Origin: Plesiomonas sp051652165
GTDB taxonomy: Bacteria; Pseudomonadota; Gammaproteobacteria; Enterobacterales; CAMTGL01
DNA: 64,000 nt
Reading direction: 5' to 3'
Assembly (NCBI RefSeq): GCF_051652165.1
Contig: NZ_JBOFTR010000004.1
Span: 62,001-126,000, forward strand
Below are positions 38,980 to 48,888 of the stretch, piece after piece (positions within the stretch are counted from its first letter, which is position 1; the number at the start of each line of letters is the position of its first letter). Under the pieces are notes generated by a model. The model did no database searches. It was not told where the DNA came from and saw only the letters and a list, made by a program, of their open reading frames with translations. Made by a program: the position numbers and the translations under genes.

Positions 38980-39023
38980 TAGCACTTACTGTAAGAGTCA
39001 TTCTGCCAAGAAGGGGAAGAAGT

Positions 39024-39347
39024 ATGGGTGATAACTCTCGCTTGGTGTACTCCACCAAAACTGGCCGGATTAAAGAAGAACCGGTGGTTGTAGCTAGACC
39101 ACAAGGTGACGGTATTGTGCGGATACAGCGCCAGACCAGTGGCCGCAAGGGGAAAGGGGTTTGTGTGATCACAGGGGTTGACCTGTCGGATCCCGATTTA
39201 ACCAAATTGGTGGCTGAGTTAAAGAAGAAGTGTGGTTGTGGTGGCACTTTGAAAGAAGGTGTTATTGAAATTCAAGGCGATAAGCGTGATTTGATTAAAC
39301 AACTTCTTGAAACAAAAGGTATGAAAGTAAAACTTGCAGGGGGTTAA
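39024..39347 (+). CDS. yciH: SUI1/eIF1-family translation factor YciH
   Basis: A 107-residue protein with the SUI1 fold (GKGVCVITGVDLS, KKKCGCGGTLKEGVIEIQGD). Its eukaryotic relative eIF1 monitors start-codon selection; E. coli YciH has been reported to affect initiation fidelity. AGAAGGGGAAG precedes the ATG. It is 44 bp after pyrF and probably cotranscribed. Confidence 0.93.
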   Translation: MGDNSRLVYSTKTGRIKEEPVVVARPQGDGIVRIQRQTSGRKGKGVCVITGVDLSDPDLTKLVAELKKKCGCGGTLKEGVIEIQGDKRDLIKQLLETKGMKVKLAGG

Positions 39348-39584
39348 CCCTTTGTATTTGAATAAATATAAAACCCCTATTAACGTCTGTTATGGGGGTA
39401 TCTACCTAACAATAGGCTTTGTAAAGAGACAATCCGTAAATTAATAAAATAATAAGCACATACCGTTACTGATTTATCATTTAAAGAATAAATAGGGTTA
39501 TGATACTAAAAATAAAAATCTATTTATTGCGCTATTTCATTTCTAAAAGTGCAATAAGGTTATTTTTTGGATGTATTTTATTTT
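39348..39584. other. yciH-gltS gap, first part
   Basis: AT-rich non-coding sequence. ATTGCGC at 39527-39533 can pair with GTGCAAT at 39549-39555 apart from one mismatch, and a short ACCCC/GGGGT pairing lies just after yciH. No gene is supported. Confidence 0.4.
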
Positions 39585-39628
39585 CTGTGTGCTGTATATA
39601 AAAGTACGTTTTTATATACAGCACACAG
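39585..39628. repeat. 19-bp perfect inverted repeat
   Basis: Arms at 39585-39603 and 39610-39628 are perfect 19-bp complements, beginning CTGTGTGCTGTATA, with a 6-base loop GTACGT. It is followed directly by a terminator-like hairpin. Confidence 0.85.
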
Positions 39629-39658
39629 GTTAACTATTTATAATAGTAACTTTTTTTT
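39629..39658 (+). terminator. terminator-like hairpin with eight T residues
   Basis: GTTA-a-CTATT pairs with AATAG-TAAC (one bulged A), followed by eight Ts. It is nearly 300 bp from the end of yciH, so it may end a long yciH transcript or a separate small RNA. Beyond it, to gltS, the sequence is AT-rich with several possible -10 hexamers. Confidence 0.6.
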
Positions 39659-40002
39659 GAATGATTTCACAGGTATAAATTTACCAAGTGGCTATTTTAT
39701 TAACATTGTGTTATAATTTTAAAAGTTGGGTATTCTTGTTTTAGTAAAATGATTAAATTTCAATACTCAATGAACAATCATCATATATCAAGATAAAAGG
39801 CTAAAATGGGGTGGATTGTAAACCTATTTTTTACGTTCTATTTAACTTTACTCTATTTAGGGTAAAAAAGATGAGTACCTACTGATTTAAATACATTAAA
39901 TGTAAAAAAGATTTTCATTATAACATTTAGGTTAATCTAAATATGGTGATAATACCTACGTATTGTGGGTGATGAGAAAATAAAAATAACAGGAATAATT
40001 AA

Positions 40003-41196
40003 ATGCATGTAATTTCATTATCAATGATTACCACATTAATGACCGCAGTGTTAGTATTATTAGCCGGTCGTTATGTTGAAACTAAAGTATCATTGTTTAG
40101 TAAGTATTTTATTCCTGCTCCGGTTATTGGTGGTGTGATATTCTCTTTTATTACCCTGTTCGGCTATCTTTCAGGGTTATTTGTTTTTACCTTTGATGAT
40201 AGTATTAGACAACTGTTTATGGTGGCGTTTTTTACGACTATTGGTTTTTCTGCTAGTTTAAAAATGCTTAAAAAAGGTGGTATTCAAGTTGTCACTTTTT
40301 TGATTGTGGCATTAATTTTAGCGATATTACAAAATCTTTTAGGCATTGGTTTAGCTAAATTTTTTGGGCTTAACCCATTATTGGGTATTGCAGCAGGCTC
40401 AGTGGCATTAACCGGTGGACATGGTACTGCAGGGGCATTTGGCCCACTATTAGAAAATGCGGGAGCTCATGGTGCAACGGCTGTTGCAATTACGGCTGCA
40501 ACATTTGGTTTAATTTCTGGTTGTGTTATTGGTGGCCCAATCAGTAAATTATTACTGAGTAAACATGCAGAAAGCCGTTATGATGATCAACATGAAACTG
40601 AAGAGAATATTGAGTTAAAAGAAGACCGTAATCATCTTTATGAACGTTCTGCATTTGATACTATTTTAAAAGTGATTATTGTCATGGGGATAGGCTCTAT
40701 TTTAGCTGATATTCTCAATGTGTTGGGGTTAACGTTACCTATTTATATTGGCCCAATGATTGTTGCTGCAATTACGCGTAATGTGATGGATCACTTTGGC
40801 AAAAAAGTAAATACATATGTTATAGATTCTATTGGTAATATCTCATTAGCCTTGTTTTTATCTATGGCATTGATGGGCCTGCGATTGTGGGATATCAGTG
40901 TATTGGCGCTACCTTTAGTGGTTATTCTGCTCAGTCAGACGGCACTGATGGCGCTGTATAGCTATTTTGTGACCTATAATTTGATGGGTCGAGATTATGA
41001 TGCGGTAGTTTTAGCGACAGGGCATTGTGGTTTCGGGATGGGCGGAACACCTAATGCGATGGCCAATATGGAAGCTTTTACTGAGCGTAATGGTCCATCG
41101 CAAAAGGCATTTTTTGTATTACCGCTTGTTGGGGCTCTGTTTATTGATTTTGCTAATGCCTCACTAATTACAATGTTTACTTATTTCTTTAAATAA
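40003..41196 (+). CDS. gltS: sodium/glutamate symporter
   Basis: A 397-residue inner-membrane Na+/glutamate symporter (401 in E. coli). The two re-entrant loop signatures are visible: GSVALTGGHGTAGAFGPL in the first half and GHCGFGMGGTPNAMANM in the second. A polar central loop (about residues 185-215) separates the halves. AGGAAT lies before ATG 40003. It is convergent with the DUF1622 gene only 16 bp away. Confidence 0.95.
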   Translation: MHVISLSMITTLMTAVLVLLAGRYVETKVSLFSKYFIPAPVIGGVIFSFITLFGYLSGLFVFTFDDSIRQLFMVAFFTTIGFSASLKMLKKGGIQVVTFLIVALILAILQNLLGIGLAKFFGLNPLLGIAAGSVALTGGHGTAGAFGPLLENAGAHGATAVAITAATFGLISGCVIGGPISKLLLSKHAESRYDDQHETEENIELKEDRNHLYERSAFDTILKVIIVMGIGSILADILNVLGLTLPIYIGPMIVAAITRNVMDHFGKKVNTYVIDSIGNISLALFLSMALMGLRLWDISVLALPLVVILLSQTALMALYSYFVTYNLMGRDYDAVVLATGHCGFGMGGTPNAMANMEAFTERNGPSQKAFFVLPLVGALFIDFANASLITMFTYFFK

Positions 41197-41212
41197 AAGA
41201 AAAACACAGTAA

Positions 41213-41581
41213 TTAACGAGAGTCGGCTGATTTTTCTGCTTGAGTGTCCAGTTCTTTAGCCAAAAAGTAATTTAGGAAAGTCCGGATTAGCGCAATGATA
41301 GCAAGCCGGACTAACTCCTCTTTATTCGGTGCAACAGTTGTGGCCAAAATATCAGCAGCTAATTGAAATTCGAGGGCTAATGCTAACCAACTACCAAAGC
41401 AAACACGAATATGCCTAAATCCAGGGGGTTGATCTTTTAGGTGTGATGCTAACCAAAGGGTTTTAATCAGCCCTAATAAAACACAAGCAACAGAAATTAG
41501 CTCAAGGGCAAACTCAAGAATTTCTACGCCATGCAGAGTTAGCAATTTAAGATGATTTAAATCAAACAATGAAAGTGACAT
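41213..41581 (-). CDS. DUF1622 family membrane protein
   Basis: A 122-residue protein with two or three hydrophobic helices. EILEFALELISVACVLLGLI, ALALEFQLAADILATTV and AIIALIRTFLNYFLAKEL are the conserved blocks of DUF1622. Function is unknown. The ribosome site is GGAAGGAAAAA. It ends 16 bp from the gltS stop without a visible terminator in between. Confidence 0.85.
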   Translation of the reverse strand: MSLSLFDLNHLKLLTLHGVEILEFALELISVACVLLGLIKTLWLASHLKDQPPGFRHIRVCFGSWLALALEFQLAADILATTVAPNKEELVRLAIIALIRTFLNYFLAKELDTQAEKSADSR

Positions 41582-41671
41582 TACGTTTTTCCTTCCTTGG
41601 TCTTAGTGTCATAAACTAAATACACTCTAAAAGAGAGTCTCTATTTTGGAATGTATATGATTTTTTAAAAT

Positions 41672-41703
41672 AAAAAAGCTACCTAAAGAGGTAGCTTTTT
41701 TGT
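41672..41703. terminator. bidirectional terminator near rnb
   Basis: A perfect 13-bp stem including A/T runs, core GCTACCT and AGGTAGC, loop AAAG. It lies between the start of the DUF1622 gene and the end of rnb, and would end rnb. Confidence 0.9.
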
Positions 41704-41779
41704 TTATAAAGCGAGCAGTGATATCATTTTAGTACATCACAATAAAATCAGTATTATTGTGATAGTCGTGATACTGATA

Positions 41780-43759
41780 TTACTGTACTACAGATTCAGT
41801 AGGTACTTCTGCTTCCACATTGGGTACCGGTTTAGCAATGATGCTGCGTGTTTCCATTCGGACTTCTTTAAGCATCACTTCAATGGTATCACCCAAACGG
41901 AACACTGGCTGCCCCTTGATAGAGACAGTAGCGGTTTCAGTGCTGCACTCTAGCTCATCACGTACAGAGTGGATCAGTGGTGCAGGAACAAAGGCGACAG
42001 CACCATTATCGAGCAAGCGTACGCGCAGACCACCACGAGTCACATCCATGATCTCGGCACGGTAGCTTGTGTTGTCTGCCACTTTAGGTTGTAAGAAGCG
42101 AGAGTATAGCCAATCACCAACATCACGCTCTGACATGCGGTTAAAGCGGCGACGATCAGCCAGTTGCGTGGTTAACTCAACGCTAGGCTGGGTAGTTGGT
42201 TGTTCGCCACGAATAACGGCTTTTAGCAGGCGGTGGTTAACCATATCGCCATACTTACGGATAGGTGATGTCCAGGTTGCGTAGGCGTTTAACCCCAAAC
42301 CAAAGTGCGGTGCTGGAGCGGCACTGACTTCACTGTATGCCTGAAAACGGCGGATACGGCCATCAAGGTAAGCGGTTGGCATGGCATCTAACTGGCGACG
42401 CAGCTGGCAGAAACCGTCAAGGGAAAGCAAGGTATCGCGATCAAAATCAACGCCATTGTCTCTCAGAATGGTCATGGCCTGTTCAACTTTTTCCGGATCA
42501 AAACCGGCGTGTGCGTTGTAAATACCAAAGCCCACTTTTTGCGTTAATACAGTTGCTGCACATTCGTTCGCGAGAATCATCGCCTCTTCCACCATGCGGT
42601 TAGCGATACGGCGGTATTCGGCAACAATGTCAGTAACAACACCATTCTCATCAAGAATAAAGCGGTAATCTGGGCGATCTTTAAACACCAGCGTGTTTTC
42701 ACTGCGCCACTGGGTACGTGCAAGTGCCAGTTTGTGTAGCTCGGTGATTTGTTCTGCAATAGTCTCATTTTCCGGAGACCATGCGCCTTCAACACCCTCT
42801 AGCCAGTCAGAGATATTGTCGTACACCAGTTTACCGTGCGACTCGATCCAACCGGCAAAGAAGTGAGCATCATCACACAGCGTGCCATCTTGCTTCACTG
42901 TGACACGGCACAGCAGAGCAGGGCGTTTCTCACCTTCACGCAAAGAGCAGAGGTTATCTGACAGCTCACGCGGCAGCATCGGGATATTAAAACCTGGCAG
43001 GTAATTAGTGAACGCGCGGTGGCTGGCTATTTGGTCTAATTCACTGTCTTGTGCAACATAGGCTGTCGGATCAGCAATTGCAATCGTTAGCTGCCAGCCA
43101 TCAGGTTGAGTGGTGATATAGAGTGCATCGTCCATATCTTTGGTACTGGCGCTGTCAATGGTGACAAACGGCAGAGCAGTCAGATCTTCGCGTACCAAAC
43201 CTTCATCAAGCATTTCACCAAAGGTAGCGGTTGGTGCTTCACGCTCTAACTGGTGACGTGACAACGTTACCCACCAAGGTGCATAGTGATCATCTGCAGT
43301 GGTGATAAATTCGGTGACATCAGCATAAAACGCGCGATCCCCTTTTAGTGGATGGCGTTTCATTTGGCCAACAACCCAATCGCCTTCGTTCAGCGGGGTC
43401 TCTAGCCCTTTTACTGGACGACACATGATAGGATCATTCAGTAATGGGTGATCAGGAACAATATTGAGTTTGTCGTCACGCCCTTTACGGATACGCCCAA
43501 CAAAACGGCTAAGAAATGGCTCAATTAACGCGTCTGGCTCGGCAATTTCACGCTCTTTTTCTGTGCGTAAAAAAGCAACAACACGGTCACCGTGCATCAC
43601 TTTTTTCATATACGGAGGCGGTACAAAGTAACTTTTTTGGTTGTCTGTTTCGATAAAGCCGAAACCTTTGTCGGTGCCTTTGATTACACCCTCAATTTGT
43701 GGGGTGCTTTCACGGAACTGCTGTTTGAGCTGGGAAAGTAGCGGGTTATCTTGAAACAT
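41780..43759 (-). CDS. rnb: exoribonuclease II
   Basis: RNase II degrades single-stranded RNA from the 3' end. The 659-residue protein begins [15 protein letters not shown] and has cold-shock-type OB domains, the RNB catalytic domain and a C-terminal S1 domain. The Mg2+ ligands D202, D208, D210 and D211 lie in [15 protein letters not shown], one residue shifted from E. coli. The frame is open upstream to 43867, but ATG 43759 is the family start. It stands alone with its own terminator downstream. Confidence 0.97.
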   Translation of the reverse strand: MFQDNPLLSQLKQQFRESTPQIEGVIKGTDKGFGFIETDNQKSYFVPPPYMKKVMHGDRVVAFLRTEKEREIAEPDALIEPFLSRFVGRIRKGRDDKLNIVPDHPLLNDPIMCRPVKGLETPLNEGDWVVGQMKRHPLKGDRAFYADVTEFITTADDHYAPWWVTLSRHQLEREAPTATFGEMLDEGLVREDLTALPFVTIDSASTKDMDDALYITTQPDGWQLTIAIADPTAYVAQDSELDQIASHRAFTNYLPGFNIPMLPRELSDNLCSLREGEKRPALLCRVTVKQDGTLCDDAHFFAGWIESHGKLVYDNISDWLEGVEGAWSPENETIAEQITELHKLALARTQWRSENTLVFKDRPDYRFILDENGVVTDIVAEYRRIANRMVEEAMILANECAATVLTQKVGFGIYNAHAGFDPEKVEQAMTILRDNGVDFDRDTLLSLDGFCQLRRQLDAMPTAYLDGRIRRFQAYSEVSAAPAPHFGLGLNAYATWTSPIRKYGDMVNHRLLKAVIRGEQPTTQPSVELTTQLADRRRFNRMSERDVGDWLYSRFLQPKVADNTSYRAEIMDVTRGGLRVRLLDNGAVAFVPAPLIHSVRDELECSTETATVSIKGQPVFRLGDTIEVMLKEVRMETRSIIAKPVPNVEAEVPTESVVQ

Positions 43760-43991
43760 AAACCTATCCGGCAAGGAGATGAGAGACTTATTACTTACTA
43801 TGATACCATTTGTTGACGATTTTGAATGAGATTTATCGCCTGTATTCCTTGAGATAGGAATGATCACTATTTTTGCATATGAATATTTATGTTGTTATGG
43901 CTTACACATATCAATCGATAAATAGTATGGTAAATCAATAGGAAGAGAAATAGTGTTTCCTATTGATTTACCTATGTATTATATACAAAAA

Positions 43992-44879
43992 TTATTCGTA
44001 ATAGCGTTCCCAGGCATCTTGCCAGTTCATACCTGTTCCCGGAGCATAGTGGTCAGCACCTTGACCACACCAACCACTGTTTGGCCATGGACGACATTGA
44101 TATAAACGCCCGTTACGGCGAACAATATCACCCGCTTGATACTGAGTACCGCTGCGGTATGAAGGATAATTACCGTTGTTATTGTTATTGTTATTGTTAT
44201 TGTTATTGTTATTGTCTTGCTCGTTATTCTGATTCCAACCCGTGACTTCTACACTGTAACGTTGTTCACCAAGCCCATTATTTGCTCGAATTTTTAATGT
44301 ATAGACTCCTGGATTATTGGCAACAAGCGTAACAGGTGTTCGGTGGTTATTCACTTGCACTTGCTGGCTTGCGGTACGATTCCCATCGCTATCGTACAGT
44401 TCAGCATTAACGATATAGTGCGTGCGCGCTGAAACATTAAATTGAATCAGTGCTTGCTGATTGTTTAATGGGTATTGGCGTTGTAAGTGGGTAACACGAA
44501 TAGCATATGGTTGGCCTGTTTCAATAGGGTTGCCATTATTATTGTTATTCCACTGATTATTTTGATTCCAATGGTTGTTTTGGTTCCAATTACCATTTTG
44601 ATTCCATTGCCCATCTTGTTGCCATTGCCCATTATTTTGATCGTTGTTCCACTGCCCATTATTGCCATTAGGTGCAATGATTTGGTTAATATCAAGACAG
44701 TTTTGCAAAGAACTTTGTGCTGCACAAAGTAGCTGTCGAGCTATTTCAGCAGCTTGTTGAGCGCGCTCTTGCTCAGTGCTAGCCTGTACAACAGGCACGT
44801 TGCATACTGACCATATTCCTAATAGTGGGAGTATAAAACGTAGGCGAGATGATGTTAAAAGACGAAAGCAAGTGCGCAT
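43992..44879 (-). CDS. secreted protein with Trp/Asn repeats and chitin-binding-type C-terminal module
   Basis: A 295-residue predicted exported protein; no catalytic domain is recognised. Residues 1-33 are a signal peptide (cleavage after VQA). Residues 71-117 are an Asn/Gln/Gly-rich stretch with Trp at 77, 86, 92, 98, 104 and 110, mostly six residues apart. Residues 122-215 form a beta-rich, Ig-like domain. N223-N235 are thirteen consecutive Asn. Residues 239-295 resemble a CBM5/12 chitin-binding module (YQAGDIVRRNGRLYQC, WPNSGWCGQG, WQDAWERYY). Cys pairs 52/61 and 262/271 could form disulfides. AAGGAAAT precedes ATG 44879. The likely role is binding chitin or a related surface glycan. Confidence 0.75.
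   Translation of the reverse strand: MRTCFRLLTSSRLRFILPLLGIWSVCNVPVVQASTEQERAQQAAEIARQLLCAAQSSLQNCLDINQIIAPNGNNGQWNNDQNNGQWQQDGQWNQNGNWNQNNHWNQNNQWNNNNNGNPIETGQPYAIRVTHLQRQYPLNNQQALIQFNVSARTHYIVNAELYDSDGNRTASQQVQVNNHRTPVTLVANNPGVYTLKIRANNGLGEQRYSVEVTGWNQNNEQDNNNNNNNNNNNNNGNYPSYRSGTQYQAGDIVRRNGRLYQCRPWPNSGWCGQGADHYAPGTGMNWQDAWERYYE
44176..44214. repeat. hexanucleotide microsatellite inside the chitin-binding-type gene
   Basis: Six and a half copies of TTGTTA (AATAAC in the coding sense), 39 bases, encoding 13 Asn. Gain or loss of a unit keeps the frame and changes length by two Asn. Confidence 0.95.
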
Positions 44880-45118
44880 TAACGTTATTTCCTTTTGTGG
44901 TATCAAGGGCAAAGAGGTGCTATTTAAGGCATAGATTCAACGATTGTGGAGTGTTTTTTTGTGTCATTCAGTAAGAGGCTTATGACAATAATGGGATGCT
45001 GACGATTATAAGCGGGTTGAGAAAAGGTGAAATGTACAAAAAGATGATTACATCTTATTCAATAAGCAAGCTGTGATCTATTTTCCGGTTTCTGTTTTGA
45101 TAAAAAAGACGATAAAAG
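44880..45118. other. gap between the chitin-binding-type gene and fabI
   Basis: About 240 bp upstream of the secreted-protein gene and downstream of fabI. A half CRP-like TGTGA near 45072 is the only motif noticed; no gene is supported. Confidence 0.4.
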
Positions 45119-45141
45119 TAAAAAATCCGCCGAAGCGGATT
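45119..45141 (-). terminator. terminator after fabI
   Basis: On the minus strand AATCCGC and GCGGATT pair around a TTCG tetraloop and are followed by a T tract. Confidence 0.85.
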
Positions 45142-45184
45142 ATAAAATAGCGTATCTCTTAAATCAGGCGATAACGTAGATAAA

Positions 45185-45976
45185 TTACTCGTTAACTTCT
45201 AGCTCGTTCATGGCTGCGATATTAAAACCGCCATCAACATGAAGTATTTCACCTGAAATACCTGCCGCTAAATCAGAGCATAAGAATGCCGCAGAGTTAC
45301 CCACATCTTCAATAGTGACAGTACGGCGAATAGGGGTAACAGCTTCACAATGTGATAGCATTTTTTTGAAATTTTTAATGCCAGCTGCAGCTAATGTACG
45401 GATAGGGCCAGCAGAGATACCGTTAACGCGAACACCTTGTGCACCCATGGCATTGGCCATGTAACGTACGTTCGCTTCTAATGATGCTTTTGCCAGACCC
45501 ATAACGTTATAGTTTGGAATAGCACGCTCTGCGCCCAGATAGGAGAGGGTGACCAAGCCTGCGCCTGGGTTTAGCATGCTGCGTGATGCTTTGGCCATTG
45601 CCGCAAAGCTGTAAGAGCTGATGTCGTGCGCGATACGAAAACCATCACGGGTTACGGCATCAACATAATCGCCGTCAAGCTGATCACCTGGTGCATAAGC
45701 AATAGAGTGAACAAAGCCATCAAACTTTGGCCATACTGCAGAAAGTTCAGTAAACAAGCCTTCAATGCTGGCATCATCAGCAACATCACAAGGCAGAATA
45801 ATGGATGAACCACACTCTGCGGCGATCGCTTCAACGCGTGATTTCAACTTATCATTTTGGTAAGTAAAGGCCAGTTCAGCGCCTTCGCGGTGCATTGCGG
45901 CCGCAATACCATAAGCAATCGAACGGGTGCTTGCTACGCCCGCAATAAGAATACGTTTACCGGTCAAAAAACCCAT
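45185..45976 (-). CDS. fabI: enoyl-ACP reductase (NADH)
   Basis: FabI completes each round of fatty acid elongation by reducing enoyl-ACP. The 263-residue short-chain dehydrogenase has the catalytic Tyr/Lys pair Y156 and K163 in [11 protein letters not shown], plus Y146, all at E. coli positions, and the N-terminal [13 protein letters not shown] cofactor loop. It lies downstream of the sap operon on the same strand, 231 bp after sapF, with its own terminator; repeats upstream may be regulatory. Confidence 0.97.
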   Translation of the reverse strand: MGFLTGKRILIAGVASTRSIAYGIAAAMHREGAELAFTYQNDKLKSRVEAIAAECGSSIILPCDVADDASIEGLFTELSAVWPKFDGFVHSIAYAPGDQLDGDYVDAVTRDGFRIAHDISSYSFAAMAKASRSMLNPGAGLVTLSYLGAERAIPNYNVMGLAKASLEANVRYMANAMGAQGVRVNGISAGPIRTLAAAGIKNFKKMLSHCEAVTPIRRTVTIEDVGNSAAFLCSDLAAGISGEILHVDGGFNIAAMNELEVNE

Positions 45977-46107
45977 AACAAGTTACCCTAATTGTGACAA
46001 CATGCGATATGTGCACATCGTATAAAATAATAAACCGTTTGATTCTACCATGTTCGGCGTATCGGTCGAGGGCTTCGCATGCTCATCCGAGCAGTGGTAC
46101 TTTGAGT

Positions 46108-46193
46108 GCACACCTCATTGGGTCTTGAATCTACTACCAAGAGGTGTGCTTTAATGAATATCATTGAGGTGTGCATACCTTGCACTACAAGGT
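46108..46193. repeat. GAGGTGTGC repeats and a palindrome upstream of fabI
   Basis: GAGGTGTGC occurs directly at 46141-46149 and 46166-46174 and inverted at 46108-46116. A palindrome ACCTTG-N5-CAAGGT follows at 46177-46193. They lie between sapF and fabI. A regulatory role is possible but no known regulator matches. Confidence 0.6.
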
Positions 46194-46207
46194 TGCCTAC
46201 AACAGGA

Positions 46208-47017
46208 TTATAGTGTGACAGGTTGTTGCCACGCTTCAGGCGTGAGTGTATCCCCAAAATGGCTTTCAATTAAACGACGCGTAAGATCATGTTGTGGATC
46301 ACAAAAAATACGCTGGGTATCGCCGCGTTCAACAATGTTTCCTTGTTGCATGACGAGCACTTGATCACTGATATGTTTAATCACACCCATGTGTTGGCTT
46401 ACATAAATATATGAGATCCCCAATGACTCTTGTAGCTCTAACATTAAGTTTAGTATTTGTGAGCGCATTGACATATCTAGATGTATTAGGGCTTCGTCAG
46501 CGACAATAATTTTGGGTTCAAGTATTAGGCAACGTGCTAGTGATACACGCTGTTTTTGGCCTGTAGCTAACATTTGTGGATAAAAACCCGCATGATCAGG
46601 CAATAACCCTACTTTTCGTAGTGTTGCGGTGATGCGTGCTTCGCGCTCTTGTGGGGTGAGGCTGGTATTGAGCTTGAGTGGGCCATCAAGAATTTGCCCA
46701 ATTTGCATTTTGGGATTTAATGATGTGTTCGGATCTTGGAAAATCATACGGATGAGCTTACAGCGGTGACGATAGTCACCATACCACAGCCGCTCACCTT
46801 GTACGTGGAGTTCTCCCTGAGTGGGTTCAACCATGCCTGCAATGAGTTTTGCTAATGTTGATTTTCCTGAACCATTCTCACCAATAATCGCCAGTGTTTG
46901 GCCTTCATCGAGTGTGAACTCTACCGGTTTTACGGCCTCTACAACATGGCGACGAAACAGCCCAATATGGTAGCGAAACGTTTTACTCAGGCCATTGACT
47001 TCTAATAACGCACTCAC
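46208..47017 (-). CDS. sapF: peptide/putrescine ABC transporter ATPase SapF
   Basis: A 269-residue ABC ATPase of the Sap system, which has been linked to antimicrobial peptide resistance, K+ uptake and putrescine export. Walker A is GENGSGKST; the signature region is ATGQKQR and Walker B IIVADEA. The D-loop reads LIHLD where E. coli has LASLD. Translation begins at GTG that overlaps the sapD stop (GTGA), so it is translationally coupled. Last gene of sapABCDF. Confidence 0.94.
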   Translation of the reverse strand: MSALLEVNGLSKTFRYHIGLFRRHVVEAVKPVEFTLDEGQTLAIIGENGSGKSTLAKLIAGMVEPTQGELHVQGERLWYGDYRHRCKLIRMIFQDPNTSLNPKMQIGQILDGPLKLNTSLTPQEREARITATLRKVGLLPDHAGFYPQMLATGQKQRVSLARCLILEPKIIVADEALIHLDMSMRSQILNLMLELQESLGISYIYVSQHMGVIKHISDQVLVMQQGNIVERGDTQRIFCDPQHDLTRRLIESHFGDTLTPEAWQQPVTL

Positions 47018-48012
47018 AGTTGGCCCTCCTCAATATTGAGCGGAAAATGACAGGCAAAGGCGTGGGTTTTAATTTTGCGCAGCGTAGGGGTTTCAATACA
47101 TTTTTTTTGTGCATGTGGGCAGCGTGGCCCTAATCGGCAACCAATAGGTAAGTGTTGCAATGGAGGAATAGCTCCTGGCAGCGCACTGAGACGGCTTTTA
47201 TGCGGTAGTGGATCACGAAAATCAGGCATGGCACGCAGTAGAGCCAGTGTATACGGGTGATGTGGTGTATCGAGGATCTGCTCACAAGTGCCTGATTCAA
47301 TCGTTTGGCCGCAATACATTACCGTAAGTTTGTTGGCCGCTTGTGTAAGACTGAGCAGGTCATGGCTTACAAGCAAGATAGTGGTGTCGTTGAGTTGATT
47401 CATGCGATCAAGCAAGCGAAAGATCTGCGCGCGCGTGGTGGGCTCCATCGCATTGGTGGGTTCATCGGCAATCAGGAGTTTTGGCTGATTGGCAATGGCC
47501 ATGGCGATCATCACTTTTTGGCATTCGCCTTCAGTCAATTCATACGGGTAACTGCGCATAATTTCACGGTGATCTTTAATTCCCACTTTGTGCAGTAAGG
47601 CTTTAGCCTGCTTATAGCGCCAGTTCCAGCGTTTCCACCAGTGGCCTTTAAATGTCCAACCGGGGATTGCTTCTTGTAGTTGGCGGCCAACCCGTTCTGA
47701 CGGGTCAAGGCATGATTGTGGCTCTTGAAAGATCATGGAGATATGTTTGCCAACCCAGCGCCGACGGGCTTTGTTACTTAAACGAAGAATATCTACATCA
47801 TTAAAGCGAAAACGATCTGCAGTGATTTTCCAGTTATCTTTGCTAATCCCACAAATCGCTTTGGCAACAAGGCTTTTTCCTGAGCCTGACTCGCCCACTA
47901 AACCACGGATTTCACCTTCAACCAGCGTTAAACTGACACGATCAACGGCTTTGACCGGGCCTGCTGGGGTCATAATTTCAATCGTCAGGTTACGAATATC
48001 AAGAAGTGGCAT
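47014..48012 (-). CDS. sapD: peptide/putrescine ABC transporter ATPase SapD
   Basis: A 332-residue ABC ATPase paired with SapF. Walker A is GESGSGKSL; the signature reads LTEGECQK instead of LSGGQ, a difference shared with E. coli SapD; Walker B is LLIADEPT. The C-terminal cysteine-rich tail [14 protein letters not shown] is typical of oligopeptide-type ATPases. Its ATG overlaps the sapC stop (TAATG). E. coli SapD can also support the Trk potassium system. Confidence 0.95.
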   Translation of the reverse strand: MPLLDIRNLTIEIMTPAGPVKAVDRVSLTLVEGEIRGLVGESGSGKSLVAKAICGISKDNWKITADRFRFNDVDILRLSNKARRRWVGKHISMIFQEPQSCLDPSERVGRQLQEAIPGWTFKGHWWKRWNWRYKQAKALLHKVGIKDHREIMRSYPYELTEGECQKVMIAMAIANQPKLLIADEPTNAMEPTTRAQIFRLLDRMNQLNDTTILLVSHDLLSLTQAANKLTVMYCGQTIESGTCEQILDTPHHPYTLALLRAMPDFRDPLPHKSRLSALPGAIPPLQHLPIGCRLGPRCPHAQKKCIETPTLRKIKTHAFACHFPLNIEEGQL

Positions 48013-48887
48013 TATTCAGTTCCTGCATTAATAGCGCGGTGCAGGCCATCGCCAGCAAGGTTTACGATAATCACGCTGATTAAAATAGCCAACCCTGGTA
48101 GGGTGACTGTCCACGGGGCGATATAAAGCAAGCTCAGAGCTTCACCAAGCATTGCTCCCCACTCAGGGCTGGGGCGTTGCGCGCCTAAATCTAAAAAACC
48201 TAATGCGGCGATATCGAGCAGTGCAACGGAAAAACCGCGGGTAAATTCCATCACTAAAATGGCAAGAATATTGGGCAATACGGCATAGCGCAAAATGTAG
48301 CTGTCAGATGCACCATCGAGCCGGATGGCAGTGATGTGATCTTTTTCCATTTCATCATGTACAGCAGTATACACAGCCCGTACAAAACGTGGCACTAAGG
48401 CCAGCCAGACGGCAAACATGGCATTGAGTAATCCGGCACCGGTTAATGCAACAACAATAATGGCCAGTAACAATGTAGGAATAGATAAAATAGCATCAAG
48501 AGTGTGGTTAAGAATGGAGGACTTTAACCCTTTTGACATCCCCGCCAAAATACCAATGGCAATACCTACGATTGATGCTGAACACACCACTAAGAGCGCA
48601 CTGCCAAAAGTGAATCGAGCGCCGCACAGCAAGCGGCTGAAAATATCACGGCCTAGATCATCAGTACCAAAAAAGAACTCAATTTTTCCACTGCTTGACC
48701 ATGAGGGAGGCATGAGTTCTTTGTCGATAAACTGAAAGTTGGCAGAAAATGGTGCAATGTGCTGACCAAATGCAGTGAGCATCAGTAAAATTAATAAACC
48801 ATAAAATCCGATAGCAGAGATGGAGTCTTTGCGAAATAAATTCCATGTGTGTGCAAGTCGGGTCGGCATATGTAAGCGGTTTGACAT
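48012..48887 (-). CDS. sapC: ABC transporter permease SapC
   Basis: A 291-residue inner-membrane permease of the DppC type with about six membrane segments. The [21 protein letters not shown] and GATDS-like [17 protein letters not shown] stretches (EAA loop) are visible. ATG 48887 lies one base before the sapB stop codon region and matches E. coli SapC length; the open frame from 48983 overlaps sapB and is not used. Confidence 0.94.
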   Translation of the reverse strand: MSNRLHMPTRLAHTWNLFRKDSISAIGFYGLLILLMLTAFGQHIAPFSANFQFIDKELMPPSWSSSGKIEFFFGTDDLGRDIFSRLLCGARFTFGSALLVVCSASIVGIAIGILAGMSKGLKSSILNHTLDAILSIPTLLLAIIVVALTGAGLLNAMFAVWLALVPRFVRAVYTAVHDEMEKDHITAIRLDGASDSYILRYAVLPNILAILVMEFTRGFSVALLDIAALGFLDLGAQRPSPEWGAMLGEALSLLYIAPWTVTLPGLAILISVIIVNLAGDGLHRAINAGTE

Positions 48888-48888
48888 C

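Noticed and set aside
46045..46269. 74-codon frame between sapF and fabI
   Set aside because: It overlaps the end of sapF and a repeat-rich gap; composition is not protein-like.
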